Source of the DNA: Myxococcota bacterium
Lineage (GTDB): Bacteria > Myxococcota_A > UBA9160 > SMWR01
Length of the DNA stretch: 64,000 bases
Reading direction: 5' to 3'
NCBI GenBank assembly: GCA_039030075.1
Contig: JBCCEW010000005.1
Coordinates: 236,254 to 300,253, forward strand
The notes under the pieces were generated by a model that was not told the DNA's origin, searched no databases, and saw nothing but the letters and a program-made list of their open reading frames with translations. Below are positions 27,265 to 37,526 of the stretch, in pieces (the first letter of the stretch is position 1; each line of letters begins with the position of its first letter). Both the position numbers and the translations under genes were made by a program.

Positions 27265-29028
27265 GTGGGTCGTATCCCCGACGACATCATCCAGCGAGTC
27301 CGCGATCAAGCGGACATCGTGGAGCTCGTCGGGCGAACGGTTTCCCTGAAGCGTGCGGGGCGCAGCTACAAAGGGCTGTGCCCCTTCCATCACGAGAAGA
27401 CGCCCTCCTTCCACGTGAATCCCGACCGGGGCAGCTACTACTGCTTCGGCTGCCAGGAGGGCGGCGACGCCTTCGCCTTCCTGATGAAGACCGAGGGCCT
27501 GCAGTTTCACGAGGCGGTTCGCAGCCTCGCGAAGGACTGCAACATCGAGGTGCCCGAGACCGGCCGGCGCGACGGCGGTCAGAGCGAGGCAATCTTCGCG
27601 GCCAACGACCTGGCCCAGGCGACCTACCGCAAGGCACTCGCCTCCGAGGACAACCCGGTCCCCGCCTATCTCACGAAGCGCGGCCTCAGTGAAGAGGACG
27701 CCACCCGCTTCGAGGTGGGCTTCGCGCCGGACCGTTGGGACACGGTGGCCCAGGCCCTGCGGCAGGGAAAAGTCGCGGCCGACATCGGCGAGAAGGCTGG
27801 CCTGCTGGCTCCGCGCCAGCGCGGCGACGGCTTCTATGACCGGTTACGGGGCCGGCTGACCTTTCCGATTCGCGACGCCCGTGGCCGCGTCATTGGCTTC
27901 GGCGGTCGCGCCCTCGGTGAGGGCCAGGAGCCGAAGTATCTGAACACGCCCGAGAGCCCGGTCTTCCGCAAGCGCGAATCCTTCTACGGACTGCCCGAAG
28001 CGCTTGCGCCGATCCGCCAGAACGATCGTGCCGTCGTGGTCGAGGGCTACTTCGATCGCATCGCGCTTGCGCGGGCGGGTGTCGAAGAGTCGCTGGCCAC
28101 CTGCGGGACCGCGCTCTCCGAAGGGCATGCCCGCCACCTGCGCCGGCGCACCCGCAACGTCGTGCTCCTCTACGACGGCGACGAAGCCGGCCAGAAGGCG
28201 ATGGAGCGTTCGCTCGAGGTGCTGTTGCCCGAGGGCCTGCGGGTGCGCGCCGCGCTGTTGCCGGCCGGTGCGGACCCAGATGATCTGCTGCGCGAGCAGG
28301 GTCCCGAGGCGCTGCGCGCGGTGGTCGACGAAGCCCCGGCCGCCCTCGACTTCGTGATCGAGCGCGCCGTGGGCCGCGGTTGCGCCACGCCCTGGGAGAA
28401 GGCCGATGCGGTGGCCTCGGTGGCGCCGCTGCTCGCGAAGATCCCGTCCGGGGTGGAGCGCTCCGAATTCGCCCAGCGGCTGGCCCTGTCGGTGGGCACC
28501 GAAGTGCGCCACGTCGAAGATGCCGTGCGCGCCGCCTCGCGGGGCGAAGATGCCCGCGATGCCGTCCCGGTGGCGCCCCGCATGACCGGGGCACAGGAAC
28601 GCAAGCTCCGGCAACTCGCCCGCAGCTTGGTCGATCATCCGAGTCTCGCCGCTCGCGTTCCGCGCGATGAAGTGGCCGAGCTCGTGCCCGCAGGGCCCCT
28701 GCGGGAGCTGATTCGTGCGCTCGTCGAAGCCGCGGCCGAGGATCGCTCGGTCCGGGTCGAGGAGCTTGCGGAGAACCTGTCCGACAACAGTGCGCAGCTG
28801 CTGCGCCAACTCGCCGTTGCGGAGGATGTTCTGGAAGCAGACATCGCCGAACGGACGATCGACGACACTTTGATTTGGCTGCGCAAACAGCACATCAAAG
28901 AGCAGCTACATGCACTTACTTTGCGGCTACGCGATCCCAATGCGGACGTAAAGGCCATCCTCGAAGAAAAACAACGTCTCACCAAGCAACGTCTCGCGGC
29001 CACTCACCCTGTGGGGTCGGTCGCATGA
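27265..29028 (+). CDS. dnaG: DNA primase
   Basis: Makes RNA primers for replication. The 587-residue protein starts with GTG and has a CHC2 zinc finger (Cys39, His42, Cys60, Cys63 in LCPFHHEKTPSF and YYCFGC), the TOPRIM core (AVVVEGYFDRIALARAG and VVLLYDGDEAGQKA, the DxD metal site), and a C-terminal helical domain for DnaB binding. Length is normal. It is the middle gene of the operon. Confidence 0.96.
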   Translation: MGRIPDDIIQRVRDQADIVELVGRTVSLKRAGRSYKGLCPFHHEKTPSFHVNPDRGSYYCFGCQEGGDAFAFLMKTEGLQFHEAVRSLAKDCNIEVPETGRRDGGQSEAIFAANDLAQATYRKALASEDNPVPAYLTKRGLSEEDATRFEVGFAPDRWDTVAQALRQGKVAADIGEKAGLLAPRQRGDGFYDRLRGRLTFPIRDARGRVIGFGGRALGEGQEPKYLNTPESPVFRKRESFYGLPEALAPIRQNDRAVVVEGYFDRIALARAGVEESLATCGTALSEGHARHLRRRTRNVVLLYDGDEAGQKAMERSLEVLLPEGLRVRAALLPAGADPDDLLREQGPEALRAVVDEAPAALDFVIERAVGRGCATPWEKADAVASVAPLLAKIPSGVERSEFAQRLALSVGTEVRHVEDAVRAASRGEDARDAVPVAPRMTGAQERKLRQLARSLVDHPSLAARVPRDEVAELVPAGPLRELIRALVEAAAEDRSVRVEELAENLSDNSAQLLRQLAVAEDVLEADIAERTIDDTLIWLRKQHIKEQLHALTLRLRDPNADVKAILEEKQRLTKQRLAATHPVGSVA

Positions 29029-29067
29029 TCCGGTGACCACCCCACCGGTCCGAGGAGTCCCCCCGCA

Positions 29068-30885
<1,818 letters not shown>

Positions 30886-31094
30886 GTCTAGGCGCGAGCG
30901 CGTCCCATTCCCTCCGCGGAATGGCGATGGGCGAGGTCCCACAACGGGACGCTTCCTCCGCGGAATGGCTCGCTTGGGGCTCGGGCGGTTCGTCGATCCG
31001 ATCGGTCGGGGGAGAGCTCCCTCTTCGAGCCAGGCTTCCTGCTGCGCTGAGTCTTCGGAAACGTCCCGCCGCGGCACCGTAGACTGGAGAACAG
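30886..31094. repeat. post-rpoD intergenic region with hairpin and a short repeated motif
   Basis: CATTCC-CTCCGC-GGAATG forms a short hairpin just after rpoD and may help end the transcript. CCTCCGCGGAATGGC occurs twice here about 50 bases apart. The second copy starts a stretch ending in GCTGCGCTGAGTCT (31041-31054) whose two ends also recur, in the same order, in the rho downstream gap (14404-14508). Confidence 0.4.
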
Positions 31095-31901
31095 ATGGTG
31101 ATCGACGCCTGGGCCCAGCATCCGACGCTGCGCCACCAATCGGACCGGATCTTCGATTCGCTGCGCCGGTGGACGCGCACGGAGGCGCCGACCGAGCCGC
31201 TCCCGGTTTCGACGACGGTCGCCTTGATGGACGCGGCGGGCGTGGACCGCGCGCTGATCAGCGCCTGGGTGGGTCCGCGCAACGTGATGATCTCGAACGA
31301 CGAGGTCGCGGGTTTCATCGCCGAAGCACCCGACCGGTTCGTCGGGGTGGGCTCGGTCGACATCTCGCGACCGATGGACGCGGTGGCCGAAGTGCGACGC
31401 TGCGTCGAAGAGCTCGGCTTCAAGGGCATTCGCGTCTTGCCCTGGCTCTGGGAGATCCCGCCGACGGACCGCCGCTTCTACCCGGTCTACGTCGCCTGCT
31501 GCGAGATGGGCGTGCCCTTCTGCACCCAGATCGGACACACCGGTCCGCTCATGACGTCGGAAGTGGGGCGACCGATCTACCTCGACCAGGTGGCCCTCGA
31601 CTTCCCAGAACTCGTGATCGTGGGCGGTCACATCGGCTACCCGTGGACCGAGGAAGCGATCGCCGTCGCCACGAAGCACGAGAACTTCTACATCGACACG
31701 TCGGCGTACACCGCGCGCCGCTACCCGCCCGAGCTCGTCCGGTACCTGCGTCGCCACGGCGCGAAGAAGGTGCTCTTCGGCACCAACTACCCGATGATGA
31801 CGCCCGCCCAGGCGCTGGGGGGTCTCGACGAGCTCGAGCTCGACGCAGACACCCGCGCGCTCTTCCTCGCCGGGAACGCGGAGCGCGTCTACGGGCTCTA
31901 G
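31095..31901 (+). CDS. amidohydrolase-2 family metal-dependent hydrolase/decarboxylase
   Basis: A 268-residue TIM-barrel protein of the ACMSD-like amidohydrolase_2 family: IDAWAQHP at the N-terminus (an AxH in place of the usual HxH), GFKGIRVLPWLWEIPPTDRRF, PFCTQIGHTGPLMTSE (metal/base His), ELVIVGGHIGYPWTEEAI and the terminal VLFGTNYPMMTPAQAL. Family members decarboxylate or hydrolyse aromatic and lactone substrates. The specific substrate is unknown. It stands alone between rpoD and the PEP-CTERM gene. Confidence 0.82.
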   Translation: MVIDAWAQHPTLRHQSDRIFDSLRRWTRTEAPTEPLPVSTTVALMDAAGVDRALISAWVGPRNVMISNDEVAGFIAEAPDRFVGVGSVDISRPMDAVAEVRRCVEELGFKGIRVLPWLWEIPPTDRRFYPVYVACCEMGVPFCTQIGHTGPLMTSEVGRPIYLDQVALDFPELVIVGGHIGYPWTEEAIAVATKHENFYIDTSAYTARRYPPELVRYLRRHGAKKVLFGTNYPMMTPAQALGGLDELELDADTRALFLAGNAERVYGL

Positions 31902-31925
31902 GACGTTCGTTCCGCGCGCGTTCCC

Positions 31926-34466
31926 TCAGCCTGCACGCCGGGCGGCGACGCCGCGCGCCCGCAACATGGCGAGACCGAAGAGGGTCAGCACCAGGGTCGA
32001 CGGCTCGGGGACGGGCGCGCCGTTGGTGACGAACAGTTCGAGCCCGAAACCGGCACCGGGAGCGCTCCCCTCGAGTTCCAACAAGAACCGCAGGTCGAGG
32101 TTGCCGAGCACCAGGGTCCCGGCGAGGTCCAGCTCGAAGAGGCCGTCTTCGAAGAACTGCAGGGCACTGGCGGCGTCGGAGAAACTTCGGTCGAGAACGA
32201 CCCCGCCCTCGAGCTCGATCGCGAAACGGAGCGCGTCGAAGGCGGCGGTGCCCACGTCCGAATCCAGGAACGCGACGGTCCAGGAATCGGCGACTGGCAG
32301 GCCGGAGAGCTGGATCTCGAGCGACACCTCACTCGTCAGCAGGATGGATTCACCCCCCGAGCCCGCGGGCGCTCGTGCCCCCAAGCCGATCAGCGCGGCG
32401 CCTTCGGGAGGGTTCGCGAGGCTGAAGAGCTCACGCGCCCGCGGGTCGCTGGCGATCGCCGCACCGACGGCGGCCCGGTCCGAGAGGGCGAGCACGCTCG
32501 CGAACACATCGGCATCGCCCATCCCCGACGGCAGGGCACCGGGGCGCAGCTGAGCCATGGCCAGGGCCTCGAGCGGGAGCGCAACATCGCCACGGGCCCG
32601 TGCCTGGAGTCCCTGGAAACGCATGCGCGTGCCCGGCAGAAGCGCGCCTTCGCCGGGCGTCGCGACGGCGTGCACGTCCACCCCGCCGGACCCGACGCCG
32701 GAGGCGAAGGCGTTGGCCGTCCCCCGCACACCGGTGAGCCCCGGCATGATCGGGTCGCGCCGACCCCCGCGTCCGCCCTGCGCGACGCTCTCCACGATCA
32801 GCCTGCCGCCAGCCGCGTTGGCCCCGGCGATTCGGGCCAATGCGTCGCCACCGTCGCCGGCGGGTCTCATGCCGATGTTCTGTCCCCCGCCTCCGTTTCC
32901 GCCGGTGACCACTTGCCGCAGGGTGAGCGTGCCCGCCGTGGAACCCGACACGCCGTCGGCTTCCCCGGCCACATCGCCACCGCGGCCGCCGAGGGCTCCC
33001 CCTTCGCCGCCGGTGATCAGGGCGCTCACGTGCACATCGCCGCCGCCACTCGAGCTTCCCGTTGCGGTCGCGGTCACGGCTCCCGGCGTACCGATCACAC
33101 CATCGCTGGCCGCGAAGCCCGACGAGCCTCCACGCGCTTCGGCCACGACCTGGACGGCGGCATCGCCCGCGTTGCTGCCTTCGGCCGAGGATTCGGCCGC
33201 GCCGCCATCGCCGCTTCGCGTCCCGCCGTCGCCACCCCACGCCCGGTCGTGTACGAAGACCTCGCTGTTGCCGCGCGCGATCCCGATGGACGTGCTGATG
33301 GCGTCGCCGCCCCGCGCGGAGATGTCCGGCGACGACCCGAGGGCGCCCGAGTTTGGTGCGCTCGGATCGCCGACCCGCACCGTGTCTCCGTCGCGATTCG
33401 TCGCGGCCTGGGCAAACGCAGTCGTGGTCGGTGCGTCGCTGCGATCCGTGTCTCCGCTGCGGCTGAGCACGCGCAGCGTGACCGGGCCGGTCGAGTTCGA
33501 GGCGTCGGCGCTGGCGTTCGCGACCCCACCCATCGGGCCGTCTCCCCCGAAGGCCTCGACGGTCAGCTCGGTCGCGGCCGAGGGAAAGTCCCCCGAGAGA
33601 ATGCTCGTCGCGTCGCCGCCGAGGGTGTCCGGGTTGCGCCCCTGGAAATTCCCGAGCTCGGCCTCCCCGCCGCGCGCGCGTTGGGTTCCGGTGAGTGTGC
33701 CGGCAGGGAAGAAGGTGCTCTCGGTGGTCGAGCCCCGAAGCGCGTTCTCGATCCGTGCGGATCCGGCGGCTGCGGCCTGACCGAAGCGGGGCTGTCGGAG
33801 GAAGCCCCCCGTGGCCTGCGCATCCAACTGGACGTTCCCACCCAGGGTCGAGGAGCCTTCCACGCGCAGGACGGTGGCATCGCCCGCCCCGAAATCACGC
33901 CCGGCGCCTCCCTCCGCCGACGCGGACGCAATGATGTCCCCGATGATGGAGGTCGCTGAGGCGGATGCCGTCGCTGAGCCGGGTCGACCGTCGATCGCGG
34001 GGATTCCGTTCGGGGTACCGACGCCGGGGTTGCCTGCACCGCCGGCCGACCCACCCTCGGCGATGGCGGTCGCCAACCCCCGCGCGAGTCGGGTCGCCGT
34101 CGCGACGGCACGGGCGGTCGCGTCGCCGGCGTCCCCGCCCGCGCCCGCGTTCTTGCCGCGGGGAGAGGCCGGGCGACCGTCCCGTCCCGTCAGGCCGCTG
34201 CCGCCATTTCCGGCAATCGCGATGGCCGTGTTGCTCGCCTCGGGTGCCAGGGCTTCGGCCACGACCGACTCGCCGTCGCCGCCCGGGAGGCCGTCTCCCC
34301 GGAAATCGAAACCGCCGGTGCGCCCGTTCTGGCCAAGCAGCTCGACGGTCTCGCCCGATGCGGGAAGGCCGGAGCCGCACAGCAGTCCCAGGGCGAGCAG
34401 GACGGGCCCGCGGGCGAGGGAGCAGGGACGAATCGGCCAGGGGGCGAGCCAGGAACGGGTCCGCAT
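31926..34466 (-). CDS. large glycine/alanine-rich exported protein with PEP-CTERM sorting signal
   Basis: About 846 residues. The N-terminus is a signal peptide (PVLLALGLLCGSGLPASGET). Most of the body is low-complexity, with many GGxGG and A/S/T-rich runs such as AGAGGDAGDATARAVATAT, as in repetitive beta-solenoid surface proteins. The last ~200 residues are more globular, and the C-terminus reads VPEPSTLVLTLFGLAMLRAR followed by basic residues: a PEP-CTERM tripartite tail recognised by exosortase. I use the ATG giving MRTRSWLAPW, nearest the hydrophobic segment. No exosortase is nearby. Confidence 0.82.
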   Translation of the reverse strand: MRTRSWLAPWPIRPCSLARGPVLLALGLLCGSGLPASGETVELLGQNGRTGGFDFRGDGLPGGDGESVVAEALAPEASNTAIAIAGNGGSGLTGRDGRPASPRGKNAGAGGDAGDATARAVATATRLARGLATAIAEGGSAGGAGNPGVGTPNGIPAIDGRPGSATASASATSIIGDIIASASAEGGAGRDFGAGDATVLRVEGSSTLGGNVQLDAQATGGFLRQPRFGQAAAAGSARIENALRGSTTESTFFPAGTLTGTQRARGGEAELGNFQGRNPDTLGGDATSILSGDFPSAATELTVEAFGGDGPMGGVANASADASNSTGPVTLRVLSRSGDTDRSDAPTTTAFAQAATNRDGDTVRVGDPSAPNSGALGSSPDISARGGDAISTSIGIARGNSEVFVHDRAWGGDGGTRSGDGGAAESSAEGSNAGDAAVQVVAEARGGSSGFAASDGVIGTPGAVTATATGSSSGGGDVHVSALITGGEGGALGGRGGDVAGEADGVSGSTAGTLTLRQVVTGGNGGGGQNIGMRPAGDGGDALARIAGANAAGGRLIVESVAQGGRGGRRDPIMPGLTGVRGTANAFASGVGSGGVDVHAVATPGEGALLPGTRMRFQGLQARARGDVALPLEALAMAQLRPGALPSGMGDADVFASVLALSDRAAVGAAIASDPRARELFSLANPPEGAALIGLGARAPAGSGGESILLTSEVSLEIQLSGLPVADSWTVAFLDSDVGTAAFDALRFAIELEGGVVLDRSFSDAASALQFFEDGLFELDLAGTLVLGNLDLRFLLELEGSAPGAGFGLELFVTNGAPVPEPSTLVLTLFGLAMLRARGVAARRAG

Positions 34467-34559
34467 CAGGGGGCGCCTCGAAGGGGCCCCTTCCCTGTGC
34501 GTACTGTGCTGCGCGACGCGCCGCCGTGTCAAGGGCGGGGTGGCGCCTCGGGAGTCCGA

Positions 34560-34940
34560 CTAGAGCGCTTCGAGTTCTTCGGTGCCCGTCGTGTATCCGA
34601 AGGTCTCGAGCACGCCCGCGTCGTCGAAGAAGAGGGTGAGACGGTTCGCCTTCACCTGTTTCTTCGTATAGATGAAGAACGTGACGCCGGTGATGACGGG
34701 CTCCTCGAGGGTGAGCGTGCTCTCGTTCCCGCGCACGAAGCGGTAGGTGAGGATCTCGCCGTTGCGCCGTCGTTGGATGCGGTCGGGCGCGCCGAAGGTC
34801 TGGAGCACCTCGCCGAGCGTGGTCGCGCCGGGCTTCAGCACCTCGCCGGGGACCGCGCGAAGCTCGTTGCCGATGTAGTCCCGCCCGATCGTGCAGGCGC
34901 AGAGGGAGAGGCAGAGAAGCGCGACGCCCCACCTACGCAT
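34560..34940 (-). CDS. BamE/SmpA-like lipoprotein (copy 2)
   Basis: A 126-residue lipoprotein (RRWGVALLCLSLCACTIG, acylated Cys in LCAC). The mature domain, LKPGATTLGEVLQTFGAPD, a YRF strand and RLTLFFDDAGVLETFGY, has the BamE/OmlA layout: a GxT-start helix, GxP turn and paired strands. It overlaps the next upstream gene by 8 bases, and that gene encodes a related protein, so this looks like a duplication. True BamE works in outer-membrane protein assembly; that role is inferred here only by fold. Confidence 0.72.
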   Translation of the reverse strand: MRRWGVALLCLSLCACTIGRDYIGNELRAVPGEVLKPGATTLGEVLQTFGAPDRIQRRRNGEILTYRFVRGNESTLTLEEPVITGVTFFIYTKKQVKANRLTLFFDDAGVLETFGYTTGTEELEAL

Positions 34941-35442
34941 CGGGTTCGGGCTCCGCGGGCGCGGCTTCGGGCTGGGCCGCTCGCGTGCTGCCGCCGCCGC
35001 TCACCTCCTGCTCCACCGGCTCGCGATCTTGCGGTCGCTGGCGCGTGATGCCGTAGTAGAGCACCACGTCGTTCTCGTCGAAGAAGATCATCAGCCGGTC
35101 GCGGTGGATGTCGACCCGCGACCAGTTGTAGAGGATGGTCATCAGGATGCGGGCTTCGCCGTCGGTGATCTCGTAGACGAGTAGATCGGAGAAGGGCAGG
35201 GCGACGAGGTCGTCAGCCGAGACTTCGCCGGCGTCGAAGAGGCGCGCGAAGATCTCGCCGTCGGTGGCGTCGGCCGGCGCCCCGAACCACTGCAGGATGT
35301 CCGCTTTCGTCGTCTCGCCGGGGACGATCTGATCGACGCGACTCTGGGGGATCTCGAAGCCAGCGGTCACGCCGACGCGAAAACAGCCCGTGCCACCGAG
35401 CAGCAGCGCGCCCAGGACCAGTCCAAGGAGGAGTCGGCGCAC
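34933..35442 (-). CDS. BamE/SmpA-like lipoprotein (copy 1)
   Basis: A 169-residue lipoprotein (LVLGALLLGGTGCFRVG; lipobox GTGC) with IVPGETTKADILQWFGAPAD followed by VYEITDGEARILMTILYNW and RLMIFFDENDVVLYYGI. This is the same layout as the downstream paralogue, with an acidic Pro/Ala-rich tail. GTG start overlapping the oxidoreductase stop by one base. The three genes form a minus-strand operon. Confidence 0.72.
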   Translation of the reverse strand: MRRLLLGLVLGALLLGGTGCFRVGVTAGFEIPQSRVDQIVPGETTKADILQWFGAPADATDGEIFARLFDAGEVSADDLVALPFSDLLVYEITDGEARILMTILYNWSRVDIHRDRLMIFFDENDVVLYYGITRQRPQDREPVEQEVSGGGSTRAAQPEAAPAEPEPDA

Positions 35443-36782
35443 TAGCCCGCCTTCACCCAGGCCGCGTAGTCGCCTCCGTACCCGACATCTTCTTGACGGG
35501 CACGGGTGCGTTCTCGGATCAGGGAGAGGGCTGCGTCTTCGATGGGCGGCTGCTGCTCGATCGCCATCGCAATGTCCTCCGCGGCGGCTTTCGCATCCGC
35601 ATGGAGGGCATCGGCCACCGCTTCTTCACCCGCGTGAGCATCGTCACCAATCCCGAGGAAGGCCTCGAGCACACTGCCGCTCACCTCGCGGGCGTGCTTC
35701 CGCGACGACACGATGTTGCCCTTGCCGGTCACGACGTTGCCCGCCGAGAACACGGTGGGGAAGTCGGGCAGGCGGCCCAGGTCCCAGTCCCGGAAGTCGA
35801 AGAGCTCGCCCTTCATCGGAATGCCGGGGATCTCGAGGGGGATGCTGCCGATCGAGGAGATCGTGTAGACGCCGCGTCGCTCGAAGGTCTCGTCCTGGGG
35901 CACGACGCGGCCGTTCTCGATCTTCGTCCGGCGGAAGCGCATCCCCACCAGCTGGCCGTCTTCCACGATCAGCCCATCGGGCATGCAGTTCGGCTCGAAC
36001 TTGAACCGGTACTTGTCCATCGCCTTCGCCAACATCTTCTGGCGCCCGGCCCGGACCTTCTCCTGGCGCTTCTCGTCGGCGCCGTCGGGCATCTCCATCA
36101 GCGGCATGTCGGCTTCGCTGCGGCGGTAGAAGAGGGTGGCTCCCTCGAGCCCGAGCTCCTCGTACTGGAGACCGTGCTTGTCGAGGATCTTGGGGATCCC
36201 CTTGACCTCGAGCTCGACCAGATCGACCTCGATGCCGCGCTCGCGCAGCTTCTCGCGCGTCGTCTCGAGCATCAGCACCTTCACCACGTCGATCGAGGCG
36301 AGCCCGCCGCCGACGACGAGCGCGCCGTCCTTCGGGACGAAGGTGGGGCCGTCGTAGTCGGGCTCTTCCGAGTGGTTGAACCAGATGATGAAGGGGTTCT
36401 GGTAGATCAGGCCCTTGTCGACGTAGTCGTCGGCGCCGTCGAGGGGCAGGGGACGGTCGCGCCACGCACCGTTGGCGAGCACGACACCGGTGAAGCCCCA
36501 TTCCTCGACGAGCTCGCGGAAGCCCACGTCCTTGCCGATCTCGGTGAGCGGGACGAAGTGGACGTTCGAGAGCCCGAGCTTCGTGCCGATCGTCGCGTAC
36601 TCCTTCTCGCGGAGCGCGACGTGCCAGCGGGGCAGACCGTCTTCGATCTTGCCGTAGGGTCGGCGGTTCTGTTCGAACACGACCACTTCGATGCCGCGTT
36701 CCGCAAGGGCGCCGGCCACTTCGGCGCCCGCCACGGCGCCTCCGATGACGGCGACGCAGTGGGTCGGATGTTGTACAGCCAT
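35442..36782 (-). CDS. FAD/NAD(P)-dependent oxidoreductase
   Basis: A 446-residue two-dinucleotide-binding-domain flavoprotein. The N-terminal FAD site is AVIGGAVAGAEVAGALAERG followed by VVVFEQNRRPYGKIEDGLP, as in glutamate-synthase small-subunit and ferredoxin-NADP reductase-like enzymes. A second Rossmann motif is ALVVGGGLASIDVVKVLML, and GNVVTGKGNIVSSRKHA near the C-terminus closes the FAD site. The electron acceptor and substrate are unknown. It is the first gene of the operon with the two BamE-like lipoproteins. Confidence 0.82.
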   Translation of the reverse strand: MAVQHPTHCVAVIGGAVAGAEVAGALAERGIEVVVFEQNRRPYGKIEDGLPRWHVALREKEYATIGTKLGLSNVHFVPLTEIGKDVGFRELVEEWGFTGVVLANGAWRDRPLPLDGADDYVDKGLIYQNPFIIWFNHSEEPDYDGPTFVPKDGALVVGGGLASIDVVKVLMLETTREKLRERGIEVDLVELEVKGIPKILDKHGLQYEELGLEGATLFYRRSEADMPLMEMPDGADEKRQEKVRAGRQKMLAKAMDKYRFKFEPNCMPDGLIVEDGQLVGMRFRRTKIENGRVVPQDETFERRGVYTISSIGSIPLEIPGIPMKGELFDFRDWDLGRLPDFPTVFSAGNVVTGKGNIVSSRKHAREVSGSVLEAFLGIGDDAHAGEEAVADALHADAKAAAEDIAMAIEQQPPIEDAALSLIRERTRARQEDVGYGGDYAAWVKAG

Positions 36783-36819
36783 GGGGCCGGAAGTGTAACC
36801 CGCCGTGCTGGGGTGCGGG

Positions 36820-37431
36820 TCAGTCGTCAGCCGGTGCGGCGACTCCGCTGTGGGTCGTGCCGGAATCGGCCGGATCGTCTTCCCGGCGATCGGTCCAGCG
36901 CAGCGCGTCGGCGTAGTCGGCTTCCATCACCTCGACCACGTCGCCATCCTTCATGCGCACGACGTAGCCGATAGGCCGAGCCTGACTCGCGAACAGGGAC
37001 TCCTGCACGACCCGCACTTCGACGAGGTAGCCCTGCCAGGCGATCGAGCCACCGGCCAGGATGCCCTTGTTCATGTAGCCGCGCTCCGGGCGACCGAACT
37101 GGAAGCTCGACTCGGCCGGGATGCCTTCGAAGCGGACCATGTGCTTCTTGATGGTCCGCGCGTAGTTCTGGGGCGGCGGCCCGTAGGCCGCATCCTCGGG
37201 TGTGGCGTACCCGTCGCGCACCCCGCGGTAGGCCGTGCCCATCGCCGAGCCCGCGGCTTTCGCGCCGCGCGCAGTGACATCCGCGGCAGCCGAGGCAGAC
37301 GACTTCACCTCGTCCGCCCAGCCCTCGTTGTCCTGCTTGGGTTCCTCCAGCGACGCGCAGCCCAGGGCGAAGCACGCCACCAGGAGGAGGGAGGGTCGGA
37401 AACCAGTCGAAAGTGTGCGGGGGCTCACCAT
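36820..37431 (-). CDS. hypothetical lipoprotein under a CRP-type operator
   Basis: A 203-residue lipoprotein: SLLLVACFALGCASLEEP has a clear LGC lipobox. The mature part has an Ala-rich helix (SSASAAADVTARGAKAAGSAMG), then ARTIKKHMVRFEGIPAESSF and IGYVVRMKDGDVVEVMEADY, a segment suggestive of small outer-membrane-associated proteins with a basic-acidic strand pair. I do not recognise a family. A perfect CRP/FNR-type palindrome lies 32-53 bases upstream of the ATG, where it would overlap the promoter. Confidence 0.7.
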   Translation of the reverse strand: MVSPRTLSTGFRPSLLLVACFALGCASLEEPKQDNEGWADEVKSSASAAADVTARGAKAAGSAMGTAYRGVRDGYATPEDAAYGPPPQNYARTIKKHMVRFEGIPAESSFQFGRPERGYMNKGILAGGSIAWQGYLVEVRVVQESLFASQARPIGYVVRMKDGDVVEVMEADYADALRWTDRREDDPADSGTTHSGVAAPADD

Positions 37432-37462
37432 ACGGGCCCGGTTCGACGGGTCGGGGGCTCAG

Positions 37463-37484
37463 TTTTGTGACGTGGATCACAAAA
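37463..37484. promoter_or_regulatory. perfect CRP/FNR-superfamily operator
   Basis: TTTTGTGA-N6-TCACAAAA is a 22-base perfect inverted repeat containing the E. coli CRP core TGTGA-N6-TCACA. It is an A/T island in very GC-rich DNA. It lies upstream of the minus-strand lipoprotein gene and downstream of the ECF sigma gene. The regulator (cAMP-CRP, or a CRP-like FixK/Dnr protein) is not encoded in the window. Confidence 0.72.
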
Positions 37485-37526
37485 TCAGGGGTTCGCGTGG
37501 TGGAGTCCCCTCAGTCGAGGCTCGAC

